38,262 nt of DNA, from positions 1 to 38,262 of the forward strand of contig CAJOIX010000013.1 in assembly GCA_905234815.1 (NCBI GenBank), written 5' to 3'. The DNA comes from an uncultured Prevotella sp. (lineage in GTDB: Bacteria; Bacteroidota; Bacteroidia; Bacteroidales; Bacteroidaceae). The translations under genes were made by a program, and so were the position numbers. The notes beneath the pieces are model-generated. The model was not told the DNA's origin and made no database searches. It was given only the letters and a program-made list of their open reading frames with translations. Of the stretch, positions 1 through 8,232 are shown piece after piece; positions within the stretch are counted from its first letter, which is position 1; each line of letters opens with the position of its first letter.

Positions 1-459
1 GGACAAACACAAGGAAAGGCCATCGTCGTAGAAAATATCAACGACGTCAAGAAGCTCAACTTCACACACGACATCTATCTCTATTCGCAAACAACCAAGA
101 GTCTCGAAGAATTTCAACAAATCATACAATACATACAGCAACACATCCTGCCACCAGCCCAATTCAAATCATTCGACACCATCTGCCGACAAGTAGCAAA
201 CCGAATAAGCAACATTCAAAACTTTGCGCGGAAACATTCGCTCATTATCTTCGTCTGCGGGAGGAAAAGCAGCAACGGAAAAGTGCTCTTCCATCAGTGC
301 CGGAAAGTCAACCCCAACTCCCACCTGATAGAAAAACCAGAAGAAATACAGCCACAATGGCTCAAAAATATACAAACAATCGGCATCTGTGGCGCTACCA
401 GTACCCCCAAATGGCTCATGCAGCAATGTAAAGAATACATCGAGTCACTTGACTATTAA
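1..459 (+). CDS. ispH: 4-hydroxy-3-methylbut-2-enyl diphosphate reductase, C-terminal part
   Basis: Last 152 residues of the [4Fe-4S] enzyme that makes IPP and DMAPP in the final step of the MEP isoprenoid pathway in the cytoplasm. The frame is open from the first base, so the N-terminal half, with the first two cluster cysteines, lies outside the window. Visible family marks are DTICRQVANR (third cluster cysteine), FVCGRKSSNGK and the terminal GICGATSTPKWLM motif. The TAA stop at 457-459 is 15 bases from the end of the convergent cmk gene. Identification from these motifs is firm. The start and full length cannot be judged here. Confidence 0.95.
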   Translation, partial: GQTQGKAIVVENINDVKKLNFTHDIYLYSQTTKSLEEFQQIIQYIQQHILPPAQFKSFDTICRQVANRISNIQNFARKHSLIIFVCGRKSSNGKVLFHQCRKVNPNSHLIEKPEEIQPQWLKNIQTIGICGATSTPKWLMQQCKEYIESLDY

Positions 460-474
460 ACCATTTCACGCTTG

Positions 475-1164
475 TCAGCCGATGGCCTCTCGGGCTTTTT
501 CAAGCAGCCACTTGCTCTGTTCTTCGCGCGTTAGATGACTATTATCGAGCACTATTGCATCATCTGCCTGGCGCAATGGTGAAACTTTGCGATGCGAGTC
601 AATGTAGTCACGTTCCTTCACATTGCGAAGAATGTCCTCAAAGGTACTTTCCACACCTTTCGCACGCATTTCATCGTAGCGACGCTGGGCACGCACCTCA
701 GCCGAAGCTGTGACAAACACTTTTAGTTCTGCATCTGGAAAAACGGTAGTGCCAATATCGCGACCATCCATTACAATACCTTTATCACGCCCCATTGCCT
801 GCTGCTGCTTCACCATTGCTTCACGCACAAATGGCAGAGCTGCAATAAGGCTCACACGGGAAGACACCTGTAAACCTCTGATTTCTTGCTCTACACACTC
901 GCCATTCAGATAAGTTTCTTGTACATCACCGGCAGCTGATGTCCGGAAAGTGATATGAACTTTGTCCATCAATTCCTGCAATCGTTCAGTATCAATCTGC
1001 TGGTCTACACCAAACACATTGTTGCGCAAAGCAAAAAGCGTAACAGCACGATACATCGCGCCTGTATCAACATAAATATAATTCAAGGTCCGGGCCAACT
1101 GTTTGGCCATTGTGCTCTTTCCACAAGAAGAGTGACCGTCAATAGCGATGGTGATTTTTTTCAT
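475..1164 (-). CDS. cmk: cytidylate kinase
   Basis: Phosphorylates CMP and dCMP with ATP in pyrimidine nucleotide salvage (cytoplasm). The 229-residue length is normal for bacterial Cmk. The P-loop GHSSCGKST lies at residues 10-18, followed by the nucleotide-binding [10 protein letters not shown] motif. [14 protein letters not shown] and a C-terminal RD..DS.R segment are also typical. It starts 12 bases after the porQ stop on the same strand, so the two are probably co-transcribed. No separate promoter is seen in the gap. Confidence 0.97.
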   Translation of the reverse strand: MKKITIAIDGHSSCGKSTMAKQLARTLNYIYVDTGAMYRAVTLFALRNNVFGVDQQIDTERLQELMDKVHITFRTSAAGDVQETYLNGECVEQEIRGLQVSSRVSLIAALPFVREAMVKQQQAMGRDKGIVMDGRDIGTTVFPDAELKVFVTASAEVRAQRRYDEMRAKGVESTFEDILRNVKERDYIDSHRKVSPLRQADDAIVLDNSHLTREEQSKWLLEKAREAIG

Positions 1165-1176
1165 TCTGAAAACTGT

Positions 1177-2127
1177 TTATAGCGTAAAAGCGATATTGGC
1201 CACAATCGAAGAGGCCGAAACATGATATTTTCCGTATGCCAGATTAATCTTGAAACGGTCCATATTCAATCCAGCGCCGAAAGATAGACCAGCCATGTGG
1301 CTACTCTCGCCGTCGCCCGACGAGATCTTCATTTCATCTGCACGGCGGAAATTGTAACCAGCACCGAGCCAAATCTGATCCGACAGCAAAGCATCCAGCC
1401 CGACCACTGCATGATTGATAAACCGATAGCCCCAGTGATTCAAATCCACCAGTGTGGCCGACACACGGAAAGGTGTATGCGCAAAGCGTTTAGTCACGCC
1501 CACTTGCACATCAATAGGCATATGGTCATAGTGGTCATTATAAGCCTTCAACTGACCTCCAAGATTCTTTACCACAAACGATGCTGACCAGCCGCGTTCA
1601 CCATCATAATAGTTCACGCCAAGATCTACACCCATTGCGATGGAATTATAATCGCCCAAATAGGATGCAATAAACTTGGTAGCGATACCTCCCGCAAATT
1701 TGTCGCCGAGCATATAGGAGAAATAACCGGCCAAGGATATATCCCTTGCAGAAAAATCACCTAATATCTGGCCATCAGAAGTCGTTTCCTTTATCTTGCC
1801 ATAGTCTAAGAACTGACCGCTGATAGCCACCGATGCACGCTCTTTGATATTTCGATTGAACGAAGCTGACGCAGTATTTGCCCCCTTCATGTAGTTCATA
1901 TAGTTCAGTGCAATTGTCTTGTCACTCACCGAAGAAAGCAAGGCTGGATTAGAAAAGATAAACGATGCGTCATCTTCGATAATCGTGATATTATCCCCAC
2001 CCAATGCTGCAGCATGAGCACTTACGGGCAAGCGAAGAAAATTGTAGGCCGTTTGACTCTCTTGCCCAAACAAAATCTGCGAAGTGGCACACAAGAGCAA
2101 AGAGAGAATATAGCGTAATTTTTGCAT
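1177..2127 (-). CDS. porQ: type IX secretion system protein PorQ
   Basis: Outer-membrane barrel-like protein of the PorQ family, linked to the Bacteroidetes type IX secretion system. PorQ is known to work with the sortase PorU at the cell surface. The start at 2127 gives 316 residues and a clean signal peptide (MQKLRYILSLLLCATSQILFGQ, shown by its basic start and hydrophobic core). An upstream in-frame ATG at 2157 would add ten polar residues before it and is less likely. The mature N-terminus (TAYNFLRLPVSAHAAALGG) is the family signature, and alternating beta-strand pattern runs to a C-terminal aromatic-rich strand (VANIAFTL). First gene of a porQ-cmk transcription unit. Confidence 0.88.
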   Translation of the reverse strand: MQKLRYILSLLLCATSQILFGQESQTAYNFLRLPVSAHAAALGGDNITIIEDDASFIFSNPALLSSVSDKTIALNYMNYMKGANTASASFNRNIKERASVAISGQFLDYGKIKETTSDGQILGDFSARDISLAGYFSYMLGDKFAGGIATKFIASYLGDYNSIAMGVDLGVNYYDGERGWSASFVVKNLGGQLKAYNDHYDHMPIDVQVGVTKRFAHTPFRVSATLVDLNHWGYRFINHAVVGLDALLSDQIWLGAGYNFRRADEMKISSGDGESSHMAGLSFGAGLNMDRFKINLAYGKYHVSASSIVANIAFTL

Positions 2128-2186
2128 GTTCAAATAATTATTGTAATTTTGTCGCATAGAAGTTGCGATAAACTAACTTTATAACG

Positions 2187-2194
2187 CAAAATTA
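2187..2194 (-). promoter_or_regulatory. -7 promoter element of porQ-cmk
   Basis: On the minus strand these bases read TAATTTTG, a full match to the Bacteroidetes -7 consensus TAnnTTTG. It lies about 60 bases before the preferred porQ start. No good TTTG -33 box is seen 19-21 bases upstream. Confidence 0.6.
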
Positions 2195-2221
2195 CCTATT
2201 TTATTTTAAATTCGTGCGGTT

Positions 2222-2911
2222 TTGAAACTTAAGAAGTCGCCTCGCGCCGATTTAAGGCGCTACCGAAGTTGGTTCCTGCTCGGGTCACTATTGATGGTGA
2301 CCGCAATTTTTGTTGCCTTGCTGCAAGTCAGATTCTTCTTCACGCCTCAAGAAACTTCGGAAGATGACATGGAACTAATAGTAGAAGACCTCTCCCTCAC
2401 GCTTCCACCTGAAGACGACTATGTACCTGTGCACGAGAAAATCGAAGAACCGCCAATTCTGGAAGAAATCAGAACTGTCGAAACAGCAGAATTGCCACAA
2501 CAAAGTACTGAAACCGGATTTACGGAAGAAGTAAAACAGGCACTTGATGCATTAAACGATTTGTCTCCTGAAGAAAATCCACTTCCGCCTGAACCTGTAC
2601 TCACCGTTGAGGAGGTGGACGAAATACCACAATATCGTGGAGGTATGAAAGCATTCGTGCAATTCCTCACCCGCCAACTGCGCTACCCACCATCGGCTTT
2701 ACTCGAAAAGAAAGAAGGAAAACTGATGGCCACCTTCATCGTAAACGAAGACGGACGAGTAAGCGACTTGCAAATTGATGCCGATGCCTATCCTGCTTTT
2801 GCTAAAGAAGCACAGCGCGTTCTTAAGATAATGGGGGAGTGGAAGCCTGGAAAAAAACATGGTCAACCCTGCAAAACACTCATGGCCATTCCGATTGTGT
2901 TCAAGCAATAG
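2222..2911 (+). CDS. TonB-family energy transducer
   Basis: TonB-like protein of 229 residues. TonB links the inner-membrane proton-driven ExbBD motor to outer-membrane receptors. Basic N-terminus, one membrane segment (about residues 17-39), an acidic and Pro-rich periplasmic spacer (about 45-130), and a C-terminal TonB domain with YRGGMKAFVQFL, RYPPSALLEKKEGK and a closing IPIVFKQ strand. The first possible start is TTG at 2222. The frame is closed upstream by a TAA at 2207, and the next Met (residue 25) would cut into the membrane segment, so TTG is preferred. No exbBD genes are nearby. A possible -7 element (TAAATTCG, 2207-2214) lies only eight bases before the TTG, so the message may be almost leaderless. 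Confidence 0.85.
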   Translation: MKLKKSPRADLRRYRSWFLLGSLLMVTAIFVALLQVRFFFTPQETSEDDMELIVEDLSLTLPPEDDYVPVHEKIEEPPILEEIRTVETAELPQQSTETGFTEEVKQALDALNDLSPEENPLPPEPVLTVEEVDEIPQYRGGMKAFVQFLTRQLRYPPSALLEKKEGKLMATFIVNEDGRVSDLQIDADAYPAFAKEAQRVLKIMGEWKPGKKHGQPCKTLMAIPIVFKQ

Positions 2912-2970
2912 GCATCCCCATAAACGGCGTTTCAAAGTAAAATTGTAATTAACTAAATATGAAATCATAA

Positions 2971-3951
2971 ATGATTATGAATACCGTAAATAAAATTTTA
3001 GAAAAAGTAAATCACTACATTGATGCGTTGCCTTATGAGCGCAAGCCTGAATCGCTCTACGAGCCCATACGCTACGTACTTTCCATTGGAGGCAAGCGCA
3101 TTCGGCCCGTTCTGATGTTGCTAAGCTATAATCTCTACCGCGACGATGTTGACAAGATTCTATCCGTAGCCTGTGGCCTTGAGACATATCACAACTACAC
3201 ACTCTTGCACGACGACCTGATGGACCAGGCGCCTATGCGCCGTGGTATGCCAACAGTGCACCGTAAATGGGATGCCAACACTGCCATTCTGAGTGGCGAC
3301 TCTATGCTCGTTTTAGCCTTTCAGCGCATTGCTGATTGCGACGACAAGCATCTTCGCGACATTGTAAAACTCTTCACCGAGACTGCATTGGAGATAGGAG
3401 AGGGACAACAGTTCGACATGGATTTCGAGCAGCGTACCGACGTCAGCGAAGAAGAGTACATCAATATGATTCGGCTGAAAACGAGTGTTCTCCTTGCCTG
3501 TGCCACAAAGATGGGCGCTTGCTTGGCCGATGCCTCTCCGACTGATGCAGATTTGCTCTATCACTTTGGCGAAAAGTTGGGACTGGCTTTCCAGTTGCAG
3601 GACGATTTCCTCGATGTTTATGGCAACCCTGCTGTATTTGGCAAGGCCATTGGTGGCGATATTACGTCGAACAAAAAGACATATATGCTCATTAATGCAC
3701 TCAACAGAGCCAATGAGCAACAGCGGGCAGAACTACTTCGATGGATTCAATCCACCGATTTCGATCGGCAGAAAAAAATTGAAGCCGTTACCCGTATATA
3801 CAATGAGTTAGCCATTGACAAACTGGCACAAGAACGGATTGCCCAGTTGTTCGAAGAATGTCTGTTGCTACTTGATCAACTACCCGTGGTCAATGAACGT
3901 AAAGAACAACTTCGTCAATACGCTCATCAATTGATGCTTCGCGATAAATGA
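2971..3951 (+). CDS. polyprenyl diphosphate synthase (trans-isoprenyl transferase)
   Basis: Condenses allylic prenyl diphosphates with IPP to make a longer polyprenyl chain for quinones or carrier lipids. All family landmarks are present in 326 residues: GGKRIRP (40-46), first Asp-rich motif DDLMD (81-85), and second motif QLQDDFLD (208-215) with a following K-rich segment (DITSNKKT). The first motif is the short DDxxD form rather than the DDx4D form of typical bacterial farnesyl synthases. Chain length cannot be fixed from sequence alone. Starts at 2971 and 2977 are both possible, and neither has a clear ribosome site. The stop overlaps the tatD start by four bases (ATGA). Confidence 0.9.
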   Translation: MIMNTVNKILEKVNHYIDALPYERKPESLYEPIRYVLSIGGKRIRPVLMLLSYNLYRDDVDKILSVACGLETYHNYTLLHDDLMDQAPMRRGMPTVHRKWDANTAILSGDSMLVLAFQRIADCDDKHLRDIVKLFTETALEIGEGQQFDMDFEQRTDVSEEEYINMIRLKTSVLLACATKMGACLADASPTDADLLYHFGEKLGLAFQLQDDFLDVYGNPAVFGKAIGGDITSNKKTYMLINALNRANEQQRAELLRWIQSTDFDRQKKIEAVTRIYNELAIDKLAQERIAQLFEECLLLLDQLPVVNERKEQLRQYAHQLMLRDK

Positions 3952-4724
3952 TAGACACACACGCACACATTGACGGTGAGGAATTTGCTCTTGACAGATT
4001 AGAGATGCTTCAACGAGCTCAAGCTGAAGGAATAGAAACTATTTTTATTCCCGCTATCGACTTGCCCTCGTCACAAGCAGCACTGGATCTGCACCGAAAA
4101 ATGCCTCATTATCTCTATCCGATGATTGGTCTCCATCCCGAAGAGGTAAAAAGCAATTACAGTGAAGTCCTGAAACAGCTGAAAAAACTGCTGCATGCAG
4201 AATCGGCTTTCATCGCCATAGGTGAAGTAGGACTTGATTTCTATTGGAGCAGGGAATTTGAAACAGAGCAATTAGCTGCCTTTGAAGAGCAGGTGCAATG
4301 GTCCGTTGAAACGCATTTACCACTGATGATACATTGCCGAAAGGCACAAAACGAAATGGTAAAAATCTTGCGCCGCTACAATGACGACTTGCCTGGCGGG
4401 GTGTTCCACTGCTTCACAGGCAATGAGATTGAAGCACAAGAACTGCTTCAATTCCCCAATTTCGTATTAGGCATTGGCGGGGTTTCTACGTTCAAGAAAA
4501 GTCCACTGGCCGAAATGCTCGCAACAAACGTCCCGCTCAATCGAATTGTACTTGAAACAGACTGTCCATACATGGCCCCAGTGCCACATCGGGGAAAAAG
4601 AAATGAGCCGGCATTTGTCAGATTGGTAGCCGAAAAATTGGCACAGAGCTATCATGTCACTCTTGAAGAAATCAACCGTCAGACCAATGAAAATGTAAAA
4701 CGAATCTTTAACATATCACTATGA
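3948..4724 (+). CDS. TatD-family metal-dependent deoxyribonuclease
   Basis: Member of the TatD/YcfH amidohydrolase-fold nucleases (258 residues, normal length), cytoplasmic and two-metal dependent. Metal and active-site motifs are in order: DTHAHID near the start, GEVGLDFYW, MIHCRKA, GVFHCFTG and LETDCPYMAP, followed by the closing ETNENVKRIF-type segment. It overlaps the preceding synthase and the following barrel gene by four bases each, so translation of the three genes is probably coupled. The physiological substrate of this paralogue is unknown. Confidence 0.92.
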   Translation: MIDTHAHIDGEEFALDRLEMLQRAQAEGIETIFIPAIDLPSSQAALDLHRKMPHYLYPMIGLHPEEVKSNYSEVLKQLKKLLHAESAFIAIGEVGLDFYWSREFETEQLAAFEEQVQWSVETHLPLMIHCRKAQNEMVKILRRYNDDLPGGVFHCFTGNEIEAQELLQFPNFVLGIGGVSTFKKSPLAEMLATNVPLNRIVLETDCPYMAPVPHRGKRNEPAFVRLVAEKLAQSYHVTLEEINRQTNENVKRIFNISL

Positions 4725-5440
4725 AACAATTCATCTTTTCTTTGTTCGCTTTGGTAGTATCCATTACCGCCAATGCTCAACCGTCAGAGGGAACCTTCAG
4801 TGTTATTCCTCGTTTGGGCGTAAACATATCTAACCAAACCGGCTATTCCGCTAAATATCAGCTCCGTAACGGTTCGGTTGGAGTAGAAGACTCAAAGGCT
4901 GCAGCAGGCATAAATATCGGTGCCGAAGCTGTGTACCAATTCACTGATTTATTCTTCGCTTCGGCTGGTTTGGACTACTCGCTTCAGCGGTGTAAAATTG
5001 CCAATTACACAAATTATTTGCGCCAGACAGGAAGCGTAGAGCAATTCGAGGGCGTGGCCGATAAGAAACTCAAACTTTCCTATGTGCATCTGCCCTTAAT
5101 GGTGGGATGCTATGTCTATAACTCGCTGGCTGTGAAATTAGGTTTACAATTTGGATATCTGGCTTCAGCCAAAGAGACCTACAACACTGCCGATATAACC
5201 ATCGACACATCGGTAGAACCCAACGAGCGCAGCATTGGCAATCGTCAAGGCTACAGCGTAAACTATAAAGACCAGATGAAAAAACTGGAATTGAGCATAC
5301 CTTTGGGCGTTTCTTACGAATATGAGAATGTGGTGCTCGACTTACGCTACAATTGGAGCATCACCAAAGCCTTCAAACACACCAATAGCCGTAATCAGTG
5401 GGCAGCGCTGACAGTGGGCTATCGGTTTGAAATTTACTAA
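4721..5440 (+). CDS. outer-membrane beta-barrel protein (PorT-like family)
   Basis: Protein of 239 residues with a signal peptide (MKQFIFSLFALVVSITANAQ) and a run of amphipathic strands ending in an aromatic-rich strand (VGYRFEIY), as in the small outer-membrane barrel domain common in Bacteroidetes. It begins inside the tatD stop (ATGA overlap). Motifs such as PRLGVNIS and YVHLPLMVGCY match the general pattern of these barrels. No specific function can be read from the sequence. A link to PorT itself is only at family level. Confidence 0.75.
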   Translation: MKQFIFSLFALVVSITANAQPSEGTFSVIPRLGVNISNQTGYSAKYQLRNGSVGVEDSKAAAGINIGAEAVYQFTDLFFASAGLDYSLQRCKIANYTNYLRQTGSVEQFEGVADKKLKLSYVHLPLMVGCYVYNSLAVKLGLQFGYLASAKETYNTADITIDTSVEPNERSIGNRQGYSVNYKDQMKKLELSIPLGVSYEYENVVLDLRYNWSITKAFKHTNSRNQWAALTVGYRFEIY

Positions 5441-5485
5441 TTATTTTTGCGCTTTATTACCCAAACAAAACATACCTCCTAAATT

Positions 5486-6493
5486 ATGAAACAGAGAAAA
5501 ATATGGATTGACTGGATGAAAGCACTTGGAATGCTCGCCATCGTGTGGGGACACTGCTTTCCAAAGGGTGGGGTAGATGCGTTTCTCTACGCTTTCAATG
5601 TTCCGGTATTCTTTTGGGTATCAGGCTATTTGGTTCATCGTGAGGACTCCATGCGTGTGTGCTGGCAAAAATGTTGGCACAACCTGGTGATACCATACAT
5701 AATTTTGGCGCTGATTAAATGTGCCGGTCCCATACTGAAACACCTTTCTGATGGTCAGTTCGTCTATTCATTGCTGGGCATAGCGGGCGGTTTCCATTCT
5801 ATCAACGGCATATCGGGCTGCAACAATCTTTGGTTCGTCTATACGCTGGTACTCATCAAATTGCTTTACCAATGGGGACAGGCTGACCAAAAACGCTTGT
5901 TTGGAATCACCATTCTGGCCATTATTTTTGCCCTGGTGTATAACCACTATGAACTGGAATGGAGTTGGGCTGTCAGCAATACGCTGCTTGCCTGGCCATT
6001 CTTCCTTTTGGGCAACACGTGCTCGCAGGTCTTTTCACGACAGTTTGACAACTTTGTTCAATGTTTTGAAAAGGTACACTGGGCCGGAAAAATTTTGGTG
6101 ATTGCATCATTGATAGCCCTCGTTTATTGCATTGGACTGCAGAATGACTGCGCCTATCTTTTCCAGAATCGCTACGGGTTAAACTTCCTGTTGTTCGTTG
6201 CCGGAGCCTTGGCCGGTATTCTCATGATGCTAAGCATCGGATTGTGGCTTAATCAGATTGACTTGAAAGCTGTACGAATCATCTCCGTTGGCTCCATCGT
6301 TATTCTCGTCTTCCACAGGGAATTGCTAAGACCCCTGCTCAAGCTGATCAGGAAGCAGCAATTAGATTTGTCTTTAGAGAATCTGTTGATATTCCTCGCA
6401 GCAGTAGCAGTGACACTTGCTTTCGTGCCGATTATCCTCGTGTTGAAACGCTTTTTCCCAATTATTTTAGGCACACGCGCGAGAAATCTATAA
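5486..6493 (+). CDS. membrane acyltransferase, acyltransferase-3 family
   Basis: Integral inner-membrane protein of 335 residues with about ten hydrophobic segments. The N-terminus has the family pattern: WIDWMKALGMLAIVWGHCF (catalytic His), then FYAFNVPVFFWVSGYL-like sequence and a charged loop. Such proteins transfer acetyl or other acyl groups to sugars of surface polysaccharides or related substrates. The actual substrate is unknown. It starts 45 bases after the barrel gene and ends before the infC promoter. No polysaccharide genes adjoin it. Confidence 0.85.
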   Translation: MKQRKIWIDWMKALGMLAIVWGHCFPKGGVDAFLYAFNVPVFFWVSGYLVHREDSMRVCWQKCWHNLVIPYIILALIKCAGPILKHLSDGQFVYSLLGIAGGFHSINGISGCNNLWFVYTLVLIKLLYQWGQADQKRLFGITILAIIFALVYNHYELEWSWAVSNTLLAWPFFLLGNTCSQVFSRQFDNFVQCFEKVHWAGKILVIASLIALVYCIGLQNDCAYLFQNRYGLNFLLFVAGALAGILMMLSIGLWLNQIDLKAVRIISVGSIVILVFHRELLRPLLKLIRKQQLDLSLENLLIFLAAVAVTLAFVPIILVLKRFFPIILGTRARNL

Positions 6494-6510
6494 GAAAAAG
6501 AGAGGAAAAT

Positions 6511-6541
6511 TTGGTCGTTATCGCTAAAAATCATAATTTTG
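6511..6541 (+). promoter_or_regulatory. promoter of infC-rpmI-rplT
   Basis: TTG at 6511-6513, 20 bases, then TAATTTTG at 6534-6541: a full match to the Bacteroidetes promoter consensus. Transcription would begin about 20 bases before the infC ATG, so there is no room for a long autoregulatory leader. Confidence 0.8.
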
Positions 6542-6566
6542 CAGCCGCTTATTGAAAAAAGTATAA

Positions 6567-7259
6567 ATGAAGAACGACAAACTTAAAAATCAGTACAGAG
6601 TGAACGAACAGATCCGTGCAAAGGAGGTTCGTGTTGTCGGCGACGAAGGAGCTCAAGTCATGGCTCTGCGCGATGCGCTGGCTTTAGCCCGTGAACAGGA
6701 AGTTGATCTTGTTGAGATTTCTCCCAATGCTCAGCCGCCCGTTTGTCGTTTGATTGACTATTCAAAATTCCTCTACCAGCAGAAGAAGCGGCAGAAAGAG
6801 ATGAAGGCCAAGCAAGTGAAAGTAGAAGTGAAGGAAATTCGCTTTGGCCCTCAGACCGACGAGCATGACTATCAATTCAAGCTGAAGCATGCCAAGGAAT
6901 TTCTGACCGACGGCAACAAGGTGCGAGCCTATGTATTCTTCCGCGGTCGCAGTATTCTCTTCAAAGAACAGGGTGAAGTGCTGTTGTTGCGTTTTGCCAA
7001 TGATTTGGAAGAATATGGCAAAGTAGAGTCAATGCCATCGCTCGAAGGCAAGAAAATGTTCCTCTATTTAGCTCCGAAGAAAGCCGGTGCTGCCAAAAAG
7101 AGTCAGCAGAAGATGGACCGCGAAAAGCGTGAAGCTGAAGCAAAAACTCAAGAGCAGCAAGCTCATGAAGAACAAATAGCTGCCACTGGCGGAGTGTTTG
7201 CAAACATGAAGGGCGGCGACGAACTTCTGCAAAAGCTGAAAGAGAACCCTGAAGAGTAA
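6567..7259 (+). CDS. infC: translation initiation factor IF-3
   Basis: Binds the 30S subunit and checks start-codon and initiator-tRNA choice. The N-domain ([15 protein letters not shown], then [20 protein letters not shown]) and the C-domain ([26 protein letters not shown]) are complete. The 230 residues include a charged tail of about 50 residues after the usual end ([20 protein letters not shown] onward), seen also in other Bacteroidetes. It starts with a normal ATG, unlike the rare AUU start used for autoregulation in E. coli. First gene of the infC-rpmI-rplT unit. The usual upstream partner thrS is not next to it here. Confidence 0.96.
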   Translation: MKNDKLKNQYRVNEQIRAKEVRVVGDEGAQVMALRDALALAREQEVDLVEISPNAQPPVCRLIDYSKFLYQQKKRQKEMKAKQVKVEVKEIRFGPQTDEHDYQFKLKHAKEFLTDGNKVRAYVFFRGRSILFKEQGEVLLLRFANDLEEYGKVESMPSLEGKKMFLYLAPKKAGAAKKSQQKMDREKREAEAKTQEQQAHEEQIAATGGVFANMKGGDELLQKLKENPEE

Positions 7260-7332
7260 AGCACTTTGGTGCGTAGCGCCCGGTATATGCGCTGCCACCG
7301 TATAATAAATAACCAAATAAACAAAAAAAACA

Positions 7333-7530
7333 ATGCCAAAAGTAAAAACAAATTCCGGCGCAAAAAAGCGTTTCCGCTTGACCGGTACTGGTAAGGTAAA
7401 GCGTCATCATGCTTACCACAGTCACATTCTGACAAAGAAGACGAAGAAGCAAAAGCGTAACTTGGTACACCAAGCTATCGTAGATCCCTCAAACGTAAAG
7501 CAGGTTCGTGACTTGCTTTGCATGCGTTAA
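7333..7530 (+). CDS. rpmI: 50S ribosomal protein bL35
   Basis: 65-residue basic protein of the large ribosomal subunit. The opening [14 protein letters not shown], the [14 protein letters not shown] core and the family length match bL35. It sits between infC and rplT in the conserved order, 73 bases after infC. Confidence 0.97.
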   Translation: MPKVKTNSGAKKRFRLTGTGKVKRHHAYHSHILTKKTKKQKRNLVHQAIVDPSNVKQVRDLLCMR

Positions 7531-7566
7531 TTAACATGAGTTGAACCATTAAAGAAACAGAAAACT

Positions 7567-7911
7567 ATGCCAAGATCAGTAAACCATGTTGCTTCTAAAG
7601 CACGTAGAACTCGCATCCTGAAACAAACCAAAGGTTATTTCGGTGCCCGTAAGAATGTCTGGACAGTTGCCAAGAATACTTGGGAGAAAGGTTTGACTTA
7701 TGCTTATCGCGATCGTCGCAATAAGAAACGCACTTTCCGCGCTTTGTGGATTCAGCGTATCAACGCTGCCGCACGCTTGGAAGGTTTGAGCTATTCGGCT
7801 CTCATGGGTAAGTTGACCAAAGCAGGTATCGAGATTAACCGTAAGGTGCTCGCCGACCTCGCTGTAAACAATCCTGAAGCTTTCAAAGCTATTGTTGAGA
7901 AAGTAAAATAA
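7567..7911 (+). CDS. rplT: 50S ribosomal protein bL20
   Basis: 114-residue 23S rRNA-binding protein needed for early assembly of the 50S subunit. [23 protein letters not shown] and [17 protein letters not shown] segments are family hallmarks. Last gene of the infC unit, followed 28 bases later by a strong intrinsic terminator. Confidence 0.97.
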   Translation: MPRSVNHVASKARRTRILKQTKGYFGARKNVWTVAKNTWEKGLTYAYRDRRNKKRTFRALWIQRINAAARLEGLSYSALMGKLTKAGIEINRKVLADLAVNNPEAFKAIVEKVK

Positions 7912-7939
7912 GGAAATTCTTATCAGAAAAAAACAAAAG

Positions 7940-7969
7940 CGCTGCCTCTTCGGAGAGCAGCGTTTTTTT
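7940..7969 (+). terminator. intrinsic terminator of infC-rpmI-rplT
   Basis: CGCTGC-CTC stem with TTCG tetraloop, closed by GAG-A-GCAGCG (one bulged A), followed directly by seven T. A textbook rho-independent terminator 28 bases after rplT. Confidence 0.93.
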
Positions 7970-7972
7970 GTT

Positions 7973-8084
7973 TGATTATCAGCCACTTACAAATGCATTT
8001 CAAAACCTATGCTTTTGGTATCTGAAAGCTATGCTTTTGAAGGGCGAAAGCATAGCTTTTGGAGGGCAAAAGTTATGCTTTTGG
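7973..8084 (+). repeat. quadruple palindrome array A
   Basis: Four 18-base imperfect palindromes at 8001-8018, 8023-8040, 8045-8062 and 8067-8084, an exact 22-base period with four-base spacers. The ideal unit is CAAAAGC-TAT-GCTTTTGG. Unit 3 has the centre in the other orientation (ATA). A TGATTATCA palindrome (7973-7981) precedes the first unit by 19 bases. Arrays B (near 18.9 kb) and C (near 36.4 kb) have the same plan. It lies between the rplT terminator and the likely promoter of the carboxyltransferase gene. Function unknown. A protein-binding array or a REP-like element is possible. Confidence 0.9.
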
Positions 8085-8138
8085 AAAAATATAGTAAAAA
8101 CCTTTCGCTTCAGATTTCGCAAATTCAAAAATAAATCG

Positions 8139-8146
8139 TAATTTCG
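8139..8146 (+). promoter_or_regulatory. probable -7 promoter element of the carboxyltransferase gene
   Basis: TAATTTCG, one base off the TAnnTTTG consensus, about 87 bases before the chosen ATG at 8233. A TTTC lies 20 bases upstream in place of a TTTG -33 box. Array A ends 54 bases before it. Confidence 0.45.
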
Positions 8147-8232
8147 CAGCGAATTATACGCGCGCGCAAAAAATATATGTTTAATGACTATTGTCAACTG
8201 CCTTGCGCTACGCAGAGGAATCTAATAAGAAT

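Noticed and set aside
7973..8084. Palindrome arrays as CRISPR
   Set aside because: Repeats are 18 bases with four-base spacers, units differ from each other, and no cas genes are present. CRISPR spacers are far longer.
8191..8232. TTG start of the carboxyltransferase gene
   Set aside because: It adds 14 residues not expected in the family. The conserved protein begins at ATG 8233.
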